Part shown: piece by piece, positions 7,287 through 15,222 of the stretch
Layout of the letters: each line of letters opens with the position of its first letter
Numbering within the stretch: position 1 is the first letter of the stretch
NCBI GenBank assembly: GCA_964609975.1
Contig: CAZSTR010000001.1
Location: 62,001-126,000, forward strand
DNA length: 64,000 nucleotides
Direction: 5' to 3'
Source of the DNA: UBA5905 sp964609975
Lineage (GTDB): Bacteria; Bacillota; Clostridia; Oscillospirales; Acutalibacteraceae
Translations under genes and position numbers: made by a program
Notes under the pieces: model-generated
What the model was told of the DNA's origin: nothing
Databases searched by the model: none
What the model saw: only the letters and a program-made list of their open reading frames with translations

Positions 7287-8690
7287 ATGAACGGAGAGCC
7301 GTATATCCCCAACCGCATCACCGTCCATCTCGGCGCGCCGACGCAAGCGGCAGAGAATGTGTATGTTCCCTTTCCGGACTATATCAAGAATGTCGCCTCC
7401 AGCGAAATCTATCCAACCTGGCCGGAGGCTGCCCTGCGTGCCAATATCTATGCCCAAATTTCCTTTGCGCTCAACCGTTATTACACCGAATGGTATCGCA
7501 GTCAGGGCTACGATTTCGACATCACAAACGCCACCCGCTTCGACCAGTCCTATGTGCCCGGACGGGATGTTTATGACGAAATCAGTCAAATTGTGGACGA
7601 GATTTTTACCTCCTACGTGGTGCGCCGGGGCAGTGTCGAGCCATTTTTTGCCCAATATTGCAACGGAACCACCACCGTCTGCGATGGCCTATCTCAATGG
7701 GGAAGCGTAGATTTAGCACAGCAGGGGCTGGGTGCATACGACATTCTGACCCGTTATTACGGAACGGACATTGACATTGTGGAAAACGCCCCCATTCGCG
7801 ACGGTCTGCCCTCCTATCCTGGGCGGATTTTGCGTCAGGGAGAAAATTCCAACGCGGTTCAGCTTAAGCAAATCCAGCTCAACCGCATTTCCTCCAACTA
7901 TCCCGGAATTCCGAAAATCGCCGCCGCCAACGGGCTATTTGGTGCAGACACAGAGGAAGCGGTGCGCGCCTTTCAGCAGATTTTTGGACTGACCGCGGAC
8001 GGCCTCATCGGCCCGGCCACCTGGAACCGGATTTCCTATCTGTTCAACGCCGTCAAGCGGCTCAGCGAGCTAGACAGCGAGGGACTCAGCCGAGCGGAGC
8101 TTCCCGACCGTTTCGAGGAAACGGTGTCTCTCGGAAGCGAGGGCATCGAGGTGCGTTCGATTCAGTATTTTCTGGATGTAGTGGCCGCCTTTTATGATTC
8201 GGTGCCGCGGGTGAGCGTCACAGGCACATATGATGCGACCACAGACGAGGCGGTGCGCGCCTATCAGCAGACCTTCGGTTTGCCGGTGGACGGGGTGTTG
8301 GACAGAGACACCTGGAATTCTCTGTATGACACCTATTTGAGCATTTTGAACACCAGCCAGCTCATCGACGGCGGTGTCCCCCTTTTCCCCGGTCGCGCGC
8401 TGGCGCAAGGCTCCACCGGGGAGGACGTGGCAATGCTTCAGGAATTTCTCGCCTATTTGGCAGAAACCTATACCGCCATCTCGGCGCCGTCGGTCACCGG
8501 GGTCTATGGCATGGAAACCCAGGCCGCCGTTTTGGCCTTTCAGGAGTTGTTCGGCCTGCCGGCGTCGGGTACGGCGGGAGCGGTTACCTGGGACACCATC
8601 GCTTCGGCCTATTCAGATTTGCGCTTTGGCAACACGCAACAGCCGGGACAGTATCCGGGAGCACCGCTGGAACAGGAGGCGAGCGCATGA
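7287..8690 (+). CDS. SpoIID/LytB-domain protein with three peptidoglycan-binding repeats
   Basis: This protein has 467 residues. Residues ~10-165 match the SpoIID/LytB lytic-transglycosylase fold: NVASSEIYPTWPEAALRANI (Glu40 in the position of the SpoIID acidic residue), then DGLSQWGSVDLAQQGLGAYD and YYGTDIDI. Three PG_binding_1 repeats follow (~183-255, ~293-365, ~385-455), each ending in a GLP/GLT..G...TW pattern. No signal peptide is visible, which fits action in a forespore or mother-cell compartment or an unusual export route. The ATG at 7287 has GAAGGGAG upstream. Its last codons overlap the next gene (ATGA). Confidence 0.8.
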   Translation: MNGEPYIPNRITVHLGAPTQAAENVYVPFPDYIKNVASSEIYPTWPEAALRANIYAQISFALNRYYTEWYRSQGYDFDITNATRFDQSYVPGRDVYDEISQIVDEIFTSYVVRRGSVEPFFAQYCNGTTTVCDGLSQWGSVDLAQQGLGAYDILTRYYGTDIDIVENAPIRDGLPSYPGRILRQGENSNAVQLKQIQLNRISSNYPGIPKIAAANGLFGADTEEAVRAFQQIFGLTADGLIGPATWNRISYLFNAVKRLSELDSEGLSRAELPDRFEETVSLGSEGIEVRSIQYFLDVVAAFYDSVPRVSVTGTYDATTDEAVRAYQQTFGLPVDGVLDRDTWNSLYDTYLSILNTSQLIDGGVPLFPGRALAQGSTGEDVAMLQEFLAYLAETYTAISAPSVTGVYGMETQAAVLAFQELFGLPASGTAGAVTWDTIASAYSDLRFGNTQQPGQYPGAPLEQEASA

Positions 8691-9220
8691 ACGAAGCCTT
8701 TTCCAACGACATCACCGTCGATCGGGCGGTATATGTGCGGGAGCTGCAACGCAGTTTGCGCACCCTTCAGCGCGCAAGGCAGGGGTATAGCACCTTGCCG
8801 GTGGATGGAATTTTCGGCGACGAAACCCGGCTGGCGGTGATACAGCTTCAGGAAAGCTTCGGTCTGCCCGCCACCGGGCAAGTGGATTTGGCCACTTGGG
8901 ATGCGGTGATGGCCTCCTCCGCCGCCGCGGCCGCGAAGGAGGCATCCCCAGCCCGCGTATATGCATATCGCCTCGGCCAGCCGCCGCTGGCGCTGGGAAC
9001 GCGGGAGGACGCGGTATATTTTCTGCAAATCATGCTGTTCCGCCTGTGCAGTATCTATACGAATTTGCCGGCGGCTGACGCTCCCTCCGGTTTTTTCAGC
9101 GAAAATACCGCCGACGTTTTGCGTGCGCTTCAGCGACTGTTCGGTCTGGCGGAAAGCGGCGTCGCCGACAAAGAAACCTGGAACAAAACCGTCGAGCTAT
9201 ACAATCAGGAGTCTGTATGA
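8687..9220 (+). CDS. Peptidoglycan-binding domain protein
   Basis: This 177-residue protein contains two PG_binding_1 repeats. The first is residues ~12-75, with LPVDGIFGDETRLAVIQLQE. The second is ~100-172, with SGFFSENTADVLRALQRLFG and the closing VADKETWN. An alanine-rich linker joins them. There is no catalytic domain and no signal peptide. It is coupled by ATGA overlaps to the SpoIID-like gene before it and the flippase after it, so it is probably an accessory that positions the same machinery on peptidoglycan. Confidence 0.8.
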   Translation: MNEAFSNDITVDRAVYVRELQRSLRTLQRARQGYSTLPVDGIFGDETRLAVIQLQESFGLPATGQVDLATWDAVMASSAAAAAKEASPARVYAYRLGQPPLALGTREDAVYFLQIMLFRLCSIYTNLPAADAPSGFFSENTADVLRALQRLFGLAESGVADKETWNKTVELYNQESV

Positions 9221-10785
9221 ACAAACGCGTTTTTGTGAAGAACACCGCCGTTATGACCGCCACCTCGCTGGCGCTGCGCGCGCTGGGAATCGTTTTCCGA
9301 ATATTCATTTCCAATCGGGTGGGCGCTGAAGGAATGGGTTTGTATCAGCAGGTTTTTTCGGTGTATGTGTTGTCCACCACCTTCGCCGGTGTAGGGCTGA
9401 CCACCGCCGTCACGCGACTGGTCGGCGAGGCGCTGGCGCGCAACAACCTACAAAAGGCGCAAAAAGTCTTGCGCCTTTCCGTCGCGCTCTGTCTTGGCAT
9501 CGGGCTGTTCACCGCCGCGGCCTTCGGCCGGTTCGCCGCGTCCATCGCCCGACTTTTGGGAGATGAACGGGCGACAGCGGCTCTGCGGGTCAGCGGGCTG
9601 GCGTTGCCCATGGTAGCCGTTTCCGGCTGTCTCAAGGGCTATTTTCTGGCGCGGCGAAAAGCCACCCCGCCCAGTCTCGCCCAAATCGTAGAACAGCTCG
9701 TCCGCATAGGTGCGGTTTTGCTCCTGCTTCAAACGCCCGGCGCCGCGTCTTTGAACGGAGCCTGCTGTATGATTTTTCTTGGCGATGGAATTTCGGAGGG
9801 GACTTCCTGCCTCTGCCTTTTGGTCTTTTTCGTCATCGACCAGCGAAAGCTGCGCAACCTCGCCGAGGAATCACCCACACCAACCGTTTCCGCACAACAA
9901 ACGGGGGTGCTGGCAGGTTTGTTATCCATCGCCCTGCCCCTGACCGCCGGACGCTATTTAACCTCCGGCCTGCGCACGGCGGAAAATCTGCTCGTCCCCG
10001 CCATGCTGGCGCCCTTCGTCAGCTCTGAGACCCGTGCGCTGGAGCAATTTGGCGCTGTGAAGGCAATGGCCTTGCCATTGATATTTTTCCCTGCCGCCCT
10101 TCTGGTGACCGTGTCCGGTCTGCTTGTGCCGGAGCTATCCGACGCCCACGCTCTCGGCCAGCGAAAGCAGGTGGCACGCCTCACAGAGCGCGCCCTGTGC
10201 ATCACTCTCGCCGGCGCGTTTTTCTTTGGCGGGTTGTTCACCGCTCTCGGCCGCCCATTAGGGAGACTGCTGTATGGGAACGAAACCGTAGGACTAATTT
10301 TGAAAATACTGGGGCCGCTGACGCCGGTGATGTATTTGGATACGGTGGCCACCGGGCTGTTACGCGGCCTGGGCCAGCAGGTTCATTCTCTTTGGTACAG
10401 CGTGGCGGATTCTGCCCTGCGGCTGGCGCTCATCCCGCTATTGTTGCCTCGGCTTGGGTTGGTTGGGTTCCTTTTTCTGATGACCCTGAGCAACTGGCTC
10501 ACCGCTTGGCTCAGCACCCAGCGTCTGCTGAAGGTCAGCGGCGTGAAAATGCGATGGCGGTCATGGATTTTTCTGCCGGGGAGCGCCGCCGCCCTGGGGG
10601 TTGCTCTATGGGAGCTTTTAGGAAGCCGGCTGGACTTTTCCTCCGCCTTGGCGGAGGCGCTGGCAGGGGGTGCGGTTGTCAGCGGTGTGTTTTGGGGCGC
10701 GTTTTTTCTCATGGGCGGTAGCCGCGCCCTTCGAAACAGCCGAAGCCTTTCCCCTCTCCTTTTCAGGAAACAAAAATCAATATAG
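9217..10785 (+). CDS. SpoVB/MurJ-like polysaccharide flippase (MOP superfamily)
   Basis: This 522-residue membrane protein has about 12-14 hydrophobic segments. The N-terminus (ALRALGIVFRIFISNRVGAEG followed by MGLYQQVFSVY) is typical of the SpoVB/stage V sporulation branch of MOP flippases. The family moves lipid-linked wall or spore-cortex precursors across membranes. It is the last gene of the peptidoglycan operon, overlapping the previous gene by 4 bases, and is followed by a strong terminator. Placement with SpoIID-like and PG-binding proteins supports cortex or envelope precursor transport. The precise substrate is unknown. Confidence 0.85.
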   Translation: MNKRVFVKNTAVMTATSLALRALGIVFRIFISNRVGAEGMGLYQQVFSVYVLSTTFAGVGLTTAVTRLVGEALARNNLQKAQKVLRLSVALCLGIGLFTAAAFGRFAASIARLLGDERATAALRVSGLALPMVAVSGCLKGYFLARRKATPPSLAQIVEQLVRIGAVLLLLQTPGAASLNGACCMIFLGDGISEGTSCLCLLVFFVIDQRKLRNLAEESPTPTVSAQQTGVLAGLLSIALPLTAGRYLTSGLRTAENLLVPAMLAPFVSSETRALEQFGAVKAMALPLIFFPAALLVTVSGLLVPELSDAHALGQRKQVARLTERALCITLAGAFFFGGLFTALGRPLGRLLYGNETVGLILKILGPLTPVMYLDTVATGLLRGLGQQVHSLWYSVADSALRLALIPLLLPRLGLVGFLFLMTLSNWLTAWLSTQRLLKVSGVKMRWRSWIFLPGSAAALGVALWELLGSRLDFSSALAEALAGGAVVSGVFWGAFFLMGGSRALRNSRSLSPLLFRKQKSI

Positions 10786-10789
10786 CGCA

Positions 10790-10823
10790 AAAAGGGACGC
10801 CCGCAAAAACGGGTGTCCCTTTT
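10790..10823. terminator. Bidirectional intrinsic terminator
   Basis: AAAAGGGACGCCCG pairs with CGGGTGTCCCTTTT around a 6-base A-rich loop. It sits between the convergent flippase and ABC genes. Confidence 0.85.
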
Positions 10824-10845
10824 CAATTTGCTTGACAGCGTATGC

Positions 10846-13611
10846 TCAGCGGCCGCGGATGGCGTCGATGGGCCGCTTGGCGGCAATCCGCCGCACCGGG
10901 AAAAAGCTGGCCAAAACCGCCACCAGCAAGCTCACCGCCAAAAGCAGGAAAAGCTGGCGCGGGCCGAAGCTCAAAACCGTAATCAACACATTCAGTCTGG
11001 CGCGAATCATTTGATTGATATACGCCGTGATCACGCCCACGCCGATGGACGAAAGCAGGAAATTCACCATGGCGATGATGAAGCTTTCCGCAAAGAAAAT
11101 ACGGAACACATCGTTGCTTCGCGACCCAATGGCGCGCAAAATGCCGATTTCCTGCCGCTTATAATGGATGCTCACGGCAATGAAATTCGCCAGCATCAGC
11201 GACGCGAACAGCGCGAAAAACAGGCCAATCCACAAAAACACCTTCGCACAGGCCATCAGCGCCTCATGCACCATATCCAGCTCATAGGTCACCGCATTCG
11301 CCAGCGGGAACTGAACCGTGCCATCCTCACTGTAGCAATAGCTCACCAGCGCACGCACATTTTCATATTCCTCCGGCATCGGGCCAACGGCGAAGGAATA
11401 TACCCCCTCCTCCGCGGGCACCATAGCGGCATAAAAGGCGTTTTCGGTCAAAACCGTATCTTCGAGCAAGGGGAAATTCACCGAATCCAGTACACCGACG
11501 ATGCGATAGCCGTCGGCCGTCTCCGCCAATTCTCGGTTGTTCCAAATGCGACTGCTTTCCTCGGTGAAGGAGTTGCAGGATTCCAAAATGGCGGCCGCCG
11601 CATCTCGCAGCTCCTCCCGCTGGGTCACGCCGTCCGTTTGCAGCCTTCCCAGCAAATCCAGCGACACCACCAGCTCCTTCGCGGAAAGGCTGGTTTTCGC
11701 TTCGCCGAGCCAGAGTACAGCCGCTTCCGGCACATCCTCCAGCCGCCCAATCCAATAAGGGTCCAAAGAAATGGAGTCGAGTTCTCCGGTTTCATCCTCC
11801 ACGGCAGAGTTGAACCACAGAGAGGAATGCCTCAACCGCTTCACCGCCGGGTCGGTGGTGATCCGCGCCTGCACATATCCCTCTCCCACAAGAGCGGTGG
11901 CGTGCAGGCTGTTGTTGCACATATAACGACATTCGGTCATCAGAGCAAGAAAGGCCAGCTCTTCCGCCGCCGTCATGTCCTCCCGTTCCTCCAGCAACGG
12001 CGCATAGCGGGAAATATCCACCTTTGTGTCCACGATGCCGACAACGGTGAAAGCACGACCGTCCAGCATCAGCGTTTTCCCCACCATATCGGCGACGATT
12101 TTCGGCTCAAGGGTCGCTGTCGCACCGGCTCCGTCAACCGCTCGTTCGATATAGCCAAGCTTGCAAAAACCCTCCGCCACAAAGGCCGGCAAAAGAAGCT
12201 CATCCTTTTTTCCATCGGGCAGGCGTCCCGCCGCCAGGCTATAGCCCATCGTCGCCAGCGACCGCTCCGTGACCTCGGCAAAACCGTTCAGTTCGGTGGG
12301 ATATACCTGCAAAACGCGGGTTTCTTCATCGGAAGCGCCGGAAATATTAAGATTTGCCGAGAAATCCAGACTGCAATTCTTCGGCAAATATACGCCTGTC
12401 ATAGAAAGGCCGGTATAGTCCTCGATCGCGGCCAAATCCGCCGGATACAGGCGATAGCCGGAATCATAATTGGGCGTTTCATTCTCCTTATCCGGCGTAA
12501 CAAGCACGCTCTTGGTCATAGAAGCATAGTCCACCCCGCTGTCCAAAATCGAGTCGGTGCAGACTTGTATATGGTTATAGCTTCCCAAGGTGTCCGCCAT
12601 TCCAAACAGGCAGAAGGAGACACAGGAGAGAAAAATCGTCACCGCCAGGCGGAATTTTTTATGGCCGAGACTGCTGGAACCGATTTTGAAGGCGGAACGC
12701 AAAGGCAAGCGGGAGCGAATCAGCGAAAATCCGCCCGTTTCCACCGGCACCGTCTCCGGGTCGGTGGGAGTCGCCCTCAAGCGGGCATTTGGGGCGGCCT
12801 TCAGCGAAACGCCTTTGTCGAGACGAGCCATATATTCGTTGATAGCCAGCCGATCCGCCTCGGTAAGACGATAGCCGGCCGGAATTTCCACCGTTTCGTC
12901 TGTAAAGGTGATTCCCTGTATAGCGTTTTCCTCCACCCGCGTATAGGTCATGTCGCTGAGAATTTTTCCGTCCGCCAGCTCAATGATGCGGTCGGCATAT
13001 TGCTCCGCAAATTCCCGGTCATGGGACACCGCAAGTACCAGCCGGTCCGCCGATAGCCGCTTGAGGGTATCGAAAATCTGGCGGCCGGTGTTGGAATCCA
13101 GTGCGCCCGTCGGCTCATCCGCCATGATGATACGGGGCTGTTTCACCAGCGCGCGGGCAATGGCCACCCGCTGTTTTTGGCCGCCGGACAGCTCGTTGGG
13201 GCGACGGCTTCCGAAACCGTCCAAATCCACCTCATGCAAAATCGCGTTGATTTGGGCGTCGGTAGCCTTTTTTCCCTGCAATTCGATAGCGAGGGCAATA
13301 TTCGCGCCGACAGTGAATTCCTCCAGCACATTATATTCCTGAAAGATGAAACCAACATAGGTGTTGCGGTAGCTGTCGAAATGCTGCTGGCCGAAGCCGG
13401 CAGTGGAGGCGCTGCGTATCAGTATTTCTCCCTCGTCCGCCTTATCCAAGCCACCCAAAAGGTTCAACAGGGTGGATTTTCCGCTTCCGGATTTTCCAAG
13501 CAAAAACACAAGCCCGTGGGAAGGCAAACGCATGGACACATGGTCCAGCGCCGTCACGGGGACTCCCCGTTTCGGCCGATAGATTTTTGTCAGATTGCGG
13601 ATTTCAAACAT
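10846..13611 (-). CDS. MacB-like ABC protein: ATPase fused to FtsX-type permease
   Basis: This 921-residue protein has an N-terminal ATPase (~1-230) with Walker A GKSGSGKST, signature LSGGQKQR, Walker B IIMADEPTGALD and H-loop VSHD. After a basic linker comes one membrane segment (~320-345), a large extracytoplasmic region (~350-750), and a C-terminal FtsX domain with three membrane segments (~770-905, including AIGSRSNDVFRIFFAES). ATPase and permease in one chain is a known but less common layout; such proteins export lipoproteins or peptides or act as mechanotransmission machines. I chose the ATG at 13611 with AAGGAG 10 bases upstream. It overlaps nth by 8 bases. Confidence 0.85.
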   Translation of the reverse strand: MFEIRNLTKIYRPKRGVPVTALDHVSMRLPSHGLVFLLGKSGSGKSTLLNLLGGLDKADEGEILIRSASTAGFGQQHFDSYRNTYVGFIFQEYNVLEEFTVGANIALAIELQGKKATDAQINAILHEVDLDGFGSRRPNELSGGQKQRVAIARALVKQPRIIMADEPTGALDSNTGRQIFDTLKRLSADRLVLAVSHDREFAEQYADRIIELADGKILSDMTYTRVEENAIQGITFTDETVEIPAGYRLTEADRLAINEYMARLDKGVSLKAAPNARLRATPTDPETVPVETGGFSLIRSRLPLRSAFKIGSSSLGHKKFRLAVTIFLSCVSFCLFGMADTLGSYNHIQVCTDSILDSGVDYASMTKSVLVTPDKENETPNYDSGYRLYPADLAAIEDYTGLSMTGVYLPKNCSLDFSANLNISGASDEETRVLQVYPTELNGFAEVTERSLATMGYSLAAGRLPDGKKDELLLPAFVAEGFCKLGYIERAVDGAGATATLEPKIVADMVGKTLMLDGRAFTVVGIVDTKVDISRYAPLLEEREDMTAAEELAFLALMTECRYMCNNSLHATALVGEGYVQARITTDPAVKRLRHSSLWFNSAVEDETGELDSISLDPYWIGRLEDVPEAAVLWLGEAKTSLSAKELVVSLDLLGRLQTDGVTQREELRDAAAAILESCNSFTEESSRIWNNRELAETADGYRIVGVLDSVNFPLLEDTVLTENAFYAAMVPAEEGVYSFAVGPMPEEYENVRALVSYCYSEDGTVQFPLANAVTYELDMVHEALMACAKVFLWIGLFFALFASLMLANFIAVSIHYKRQEIGILRAIGSRSNDVFRIFFAESFIIAMVNFLLSSIGVGVITAYINQMIRARLNVLITVLSFGPRQLFLLLAVSLLVAVLASFFPVRRIAAKRPIDAIRGR

Positions 13612-14272
13612 GGGAAGCACTCTCCTTTTTCACATCGGGCTTTAGAACAGGATGGGCACAGATTGCCCGCAGAGGGCAAAGAGAGCAGCGGGGCGACCGT
13701 GCGGAACAGATGTCCCTCCCGAAAAGAACCAGCCGGTGGCAGAAAGCGTTGCTTTCCTCTGGCGGAAGAACCTTTTTCAACTGTTGCTCCGCCTTGTAGG
13801 GGTCCTTCGTTCCGTCCGTCAGCCCCAGCCGGCCGCAAATGCGGATGCAATGGGTGTCCGCCACCACCGCCGGCTTCCCAAACACATCACCGCAAATCAA
13901 ATTGGCGGTTTTTCGGCCGACGCCGGGAAGCTTCGTCAGCTCCTCCACCGTGTCGGGGATTTCGCCGCCGTATATATCCCGCAGAACGGCGCACATTTGC
14001 ACAATGTCCCGCGCCTTGGTTTTATACAGTCCGCAGGAGCGGATATATTCCCCCACCTCCTCCGGGCTGGCGTCGGCGAGGGACTCCAGCGTGGAAAAGC
14101 GAGCAAAAAGCGCCGGCGTCACCAAATTCACCCGCGCGTCGGTGCATTGAGCCGACAGCCGAGTGGCAATCAACAGCTGAAGGGGATTTTCGGCGTTGAG
14201 AGAACAAACCGCCTGAGGGTATTGCGTCTGCAAGCCGGCGACAGCTGCCAGCGCCCGTTGCTTTTTCGTCAT
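13604..14272 (-). CDS. nth: Endonuclease III
   Basis: This 222-residue DNA glycosylase/AP lyase excises oxidised pyrimidines. It has the helix-hairpin-helix LPGVGRKTA, the catalytic lysine/aspartate region (SAQCTDARVN and VVADTHCIR), and the C-terminal [4Fe-4S] ligand set C-x6-C-x2-C-x5-C in CSARSPRCSLCPLRAIC. The ATG at 14272 has GAGAGGAG upstream. It overlaps the ABC gene downstream by 8 bases. Confidence 0.95.
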   Translation of the reverse strand: MTKKQRALAAVAGLQTQYPQAVCSLNAENPLQLLIATRLSAQCTDARVNLVTPALFARFSTLESLADASPEEVGEYIRSCGLYKTKARDIVQMCAVLRDIYGGEIPDTVEELTKLPGVGRKTANLICGDVFGKPAVVADTHCIRICGRLGLTDGTKDPYKAEQQLKKVLPPEESNAFCHRLVLFGRDICSARSPRCSLCPLRAICAHPVLKPDVKKESASHV

Positions 14273-14412
14273 GTTTTTCTCCTCTCCGCCCACCAACAGC
14301 ATACCGCAGGGGCGATTAAAATACAAGCGGCAAAATCATTAAGCATTTCTTAAAATTCGTCATTTACAGTGTATCAAATTTTCGCCGTACCGTCAACTGC
14401 TATTTCCCTACG

Positions 14413-14457
14413 AAAAAAAGTGCTCCGTTCTTCGCGGACAACCGGGAAAACGGAGCG
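14413..14457 (-). terminator. Intrinsic terminator of the histidine phosphatase gene
   Basis: On the minus strand GCTCCGTT pairs with AACGGAGC, followed by a run of seven T. The remainder of the 14273-14465 gap is A+T-rich with nothing else supportable. Confidence 0.75.
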
Positions 14458-14465
14458 CAAAAGGC

Positions 14466-15104
14466 TCATACATCCTTGCTGACAAAGGTGACCATATCCT
14501 CAAGATGGGCGTGGGAATCCCGCTTCTCCAGCCGCCACTTCCCCCCCGCAAAGGAAACCTTTGTTACCGAAGCATTGGCGACGAAGGGGATTTTCTCCAT
14601 CTCCTCCAGCGGCACGGCGGTGAAAAAGGCCTCCAATGCGCGAATCACCAGCCCATGGGCCACCAGACATACTGCTTTTTCTTCATTACTTTGGGCGATA
14701 GCGGTGACGGCCTGCGCCGCCCGCGCCTGCACCTGGGCAACCGTTTCGCCACCGGTGCACTGGGACAAACCGACCCGGTTTTTCCATACCCGATAATCCT
14801 CCGGGAAGCGGCGCATGATTTCCTCATAGCCTTTCCTTTCCCACAGGCCGCCGTTGATTTCCCGCAAATCGGCGCGCCGGGTCACGGACAGGCCGTGCGG
14901 CCGGGCGATGGCGGCAGCAGTGTCCGCCGCCCGACGCAAATCGCTGGAATATACCGCCGACAGCGGAAGCTTCTGCAAAAACCGGGCGGTACATTCCGCC
15001 TGACGAAGCCCCAGATCTGTCAGCGCCACATCCTGTTGGCCGGCGAAGTAATTTTCGTGATTCGCCATGCTTTCCCCGTGGCGAACAATATACAAGGTTG
15101 TCAT
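14466..15104 (-). CDS. Histidine phosphatase family protein (phosphoglycerate mutase-like)
   Basis: This 212-residue protein has the N-terminal RHGES motif (His10 catalytic), an early SSDLRRAADTA segment and the second catalytic histidine in VAHGLVIRAL. It belongs to the broad branch that includes GpmB and CobC/alpha-ribazole phosphatase. The ATG at 15104 has AAAGGAGAG upstream. It is transcribed divergently from the HTH/ADP-ribosylglycohydrolase gene and shares its regulatory region. The substrate cannot be fixed from sequence. Confidence 0.85.
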   Translation of the reverse strand: MTTLYIVRHGESMANHENYFAGQQDVALTDLGLRQAECTARFLQKLPLSAVYSSDLRRAADTAAAIARPHGLSVTRRADLREINGGLWERKGYEEIMRRFPEDYRVWKNRVGLSQCTGGETVAQVQARAAQAVTAIAQSNEEKAVCLVAHGLVIRALEAFFTAVPLEEMEKIPFVANASVTKVSFAGGKWRLEKRDSHAHLEDMVTFVSKDV

Positions 15105-15125
15105 ATCTCTCTCCTTTTTCTGTTG

Positions 15126-15190
15126 CAACCGACGGTTGCGTTATGTGCCCACAACAGTTGGTTGAAAGGCGGGCGCAGACATGGTATACT
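15126..15190 (+). promoter_or_regulatory. Promoter with two CAAC-N5-GTTG operator-like palindromes
   Basis: TTGAAA (15162-15167) and TATACT (15185-15190) are 17 bp apart. Two copies of CAAC-N5-GTTG lie at 15126-15138 and 15152-15164, 26 bp apart centre to centre. The second overlaps the -35 box, as expected for a repressor site. The first is inside a larger perfect palindrome (GCAACCG-A-CGGTTGC, 15125-15139). Autoregulation by the HTH protein is inferred. Confidence 0.5.
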
Positions 15191-15222
15191 TCATGCAGAA
15201 ACACAAAAGGAGGCATTTCATC

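Noticed and set aside
10813..13056. 747-codon open frame on the plus strand opposite the MacB-like gene
   Set aside because: It has no family motifs and a His/Arg/Gln-rich composition typical of an antisense shadow of a G+C-rich gene. The minus-strand ABC protein has all expected motifs and a good SD.
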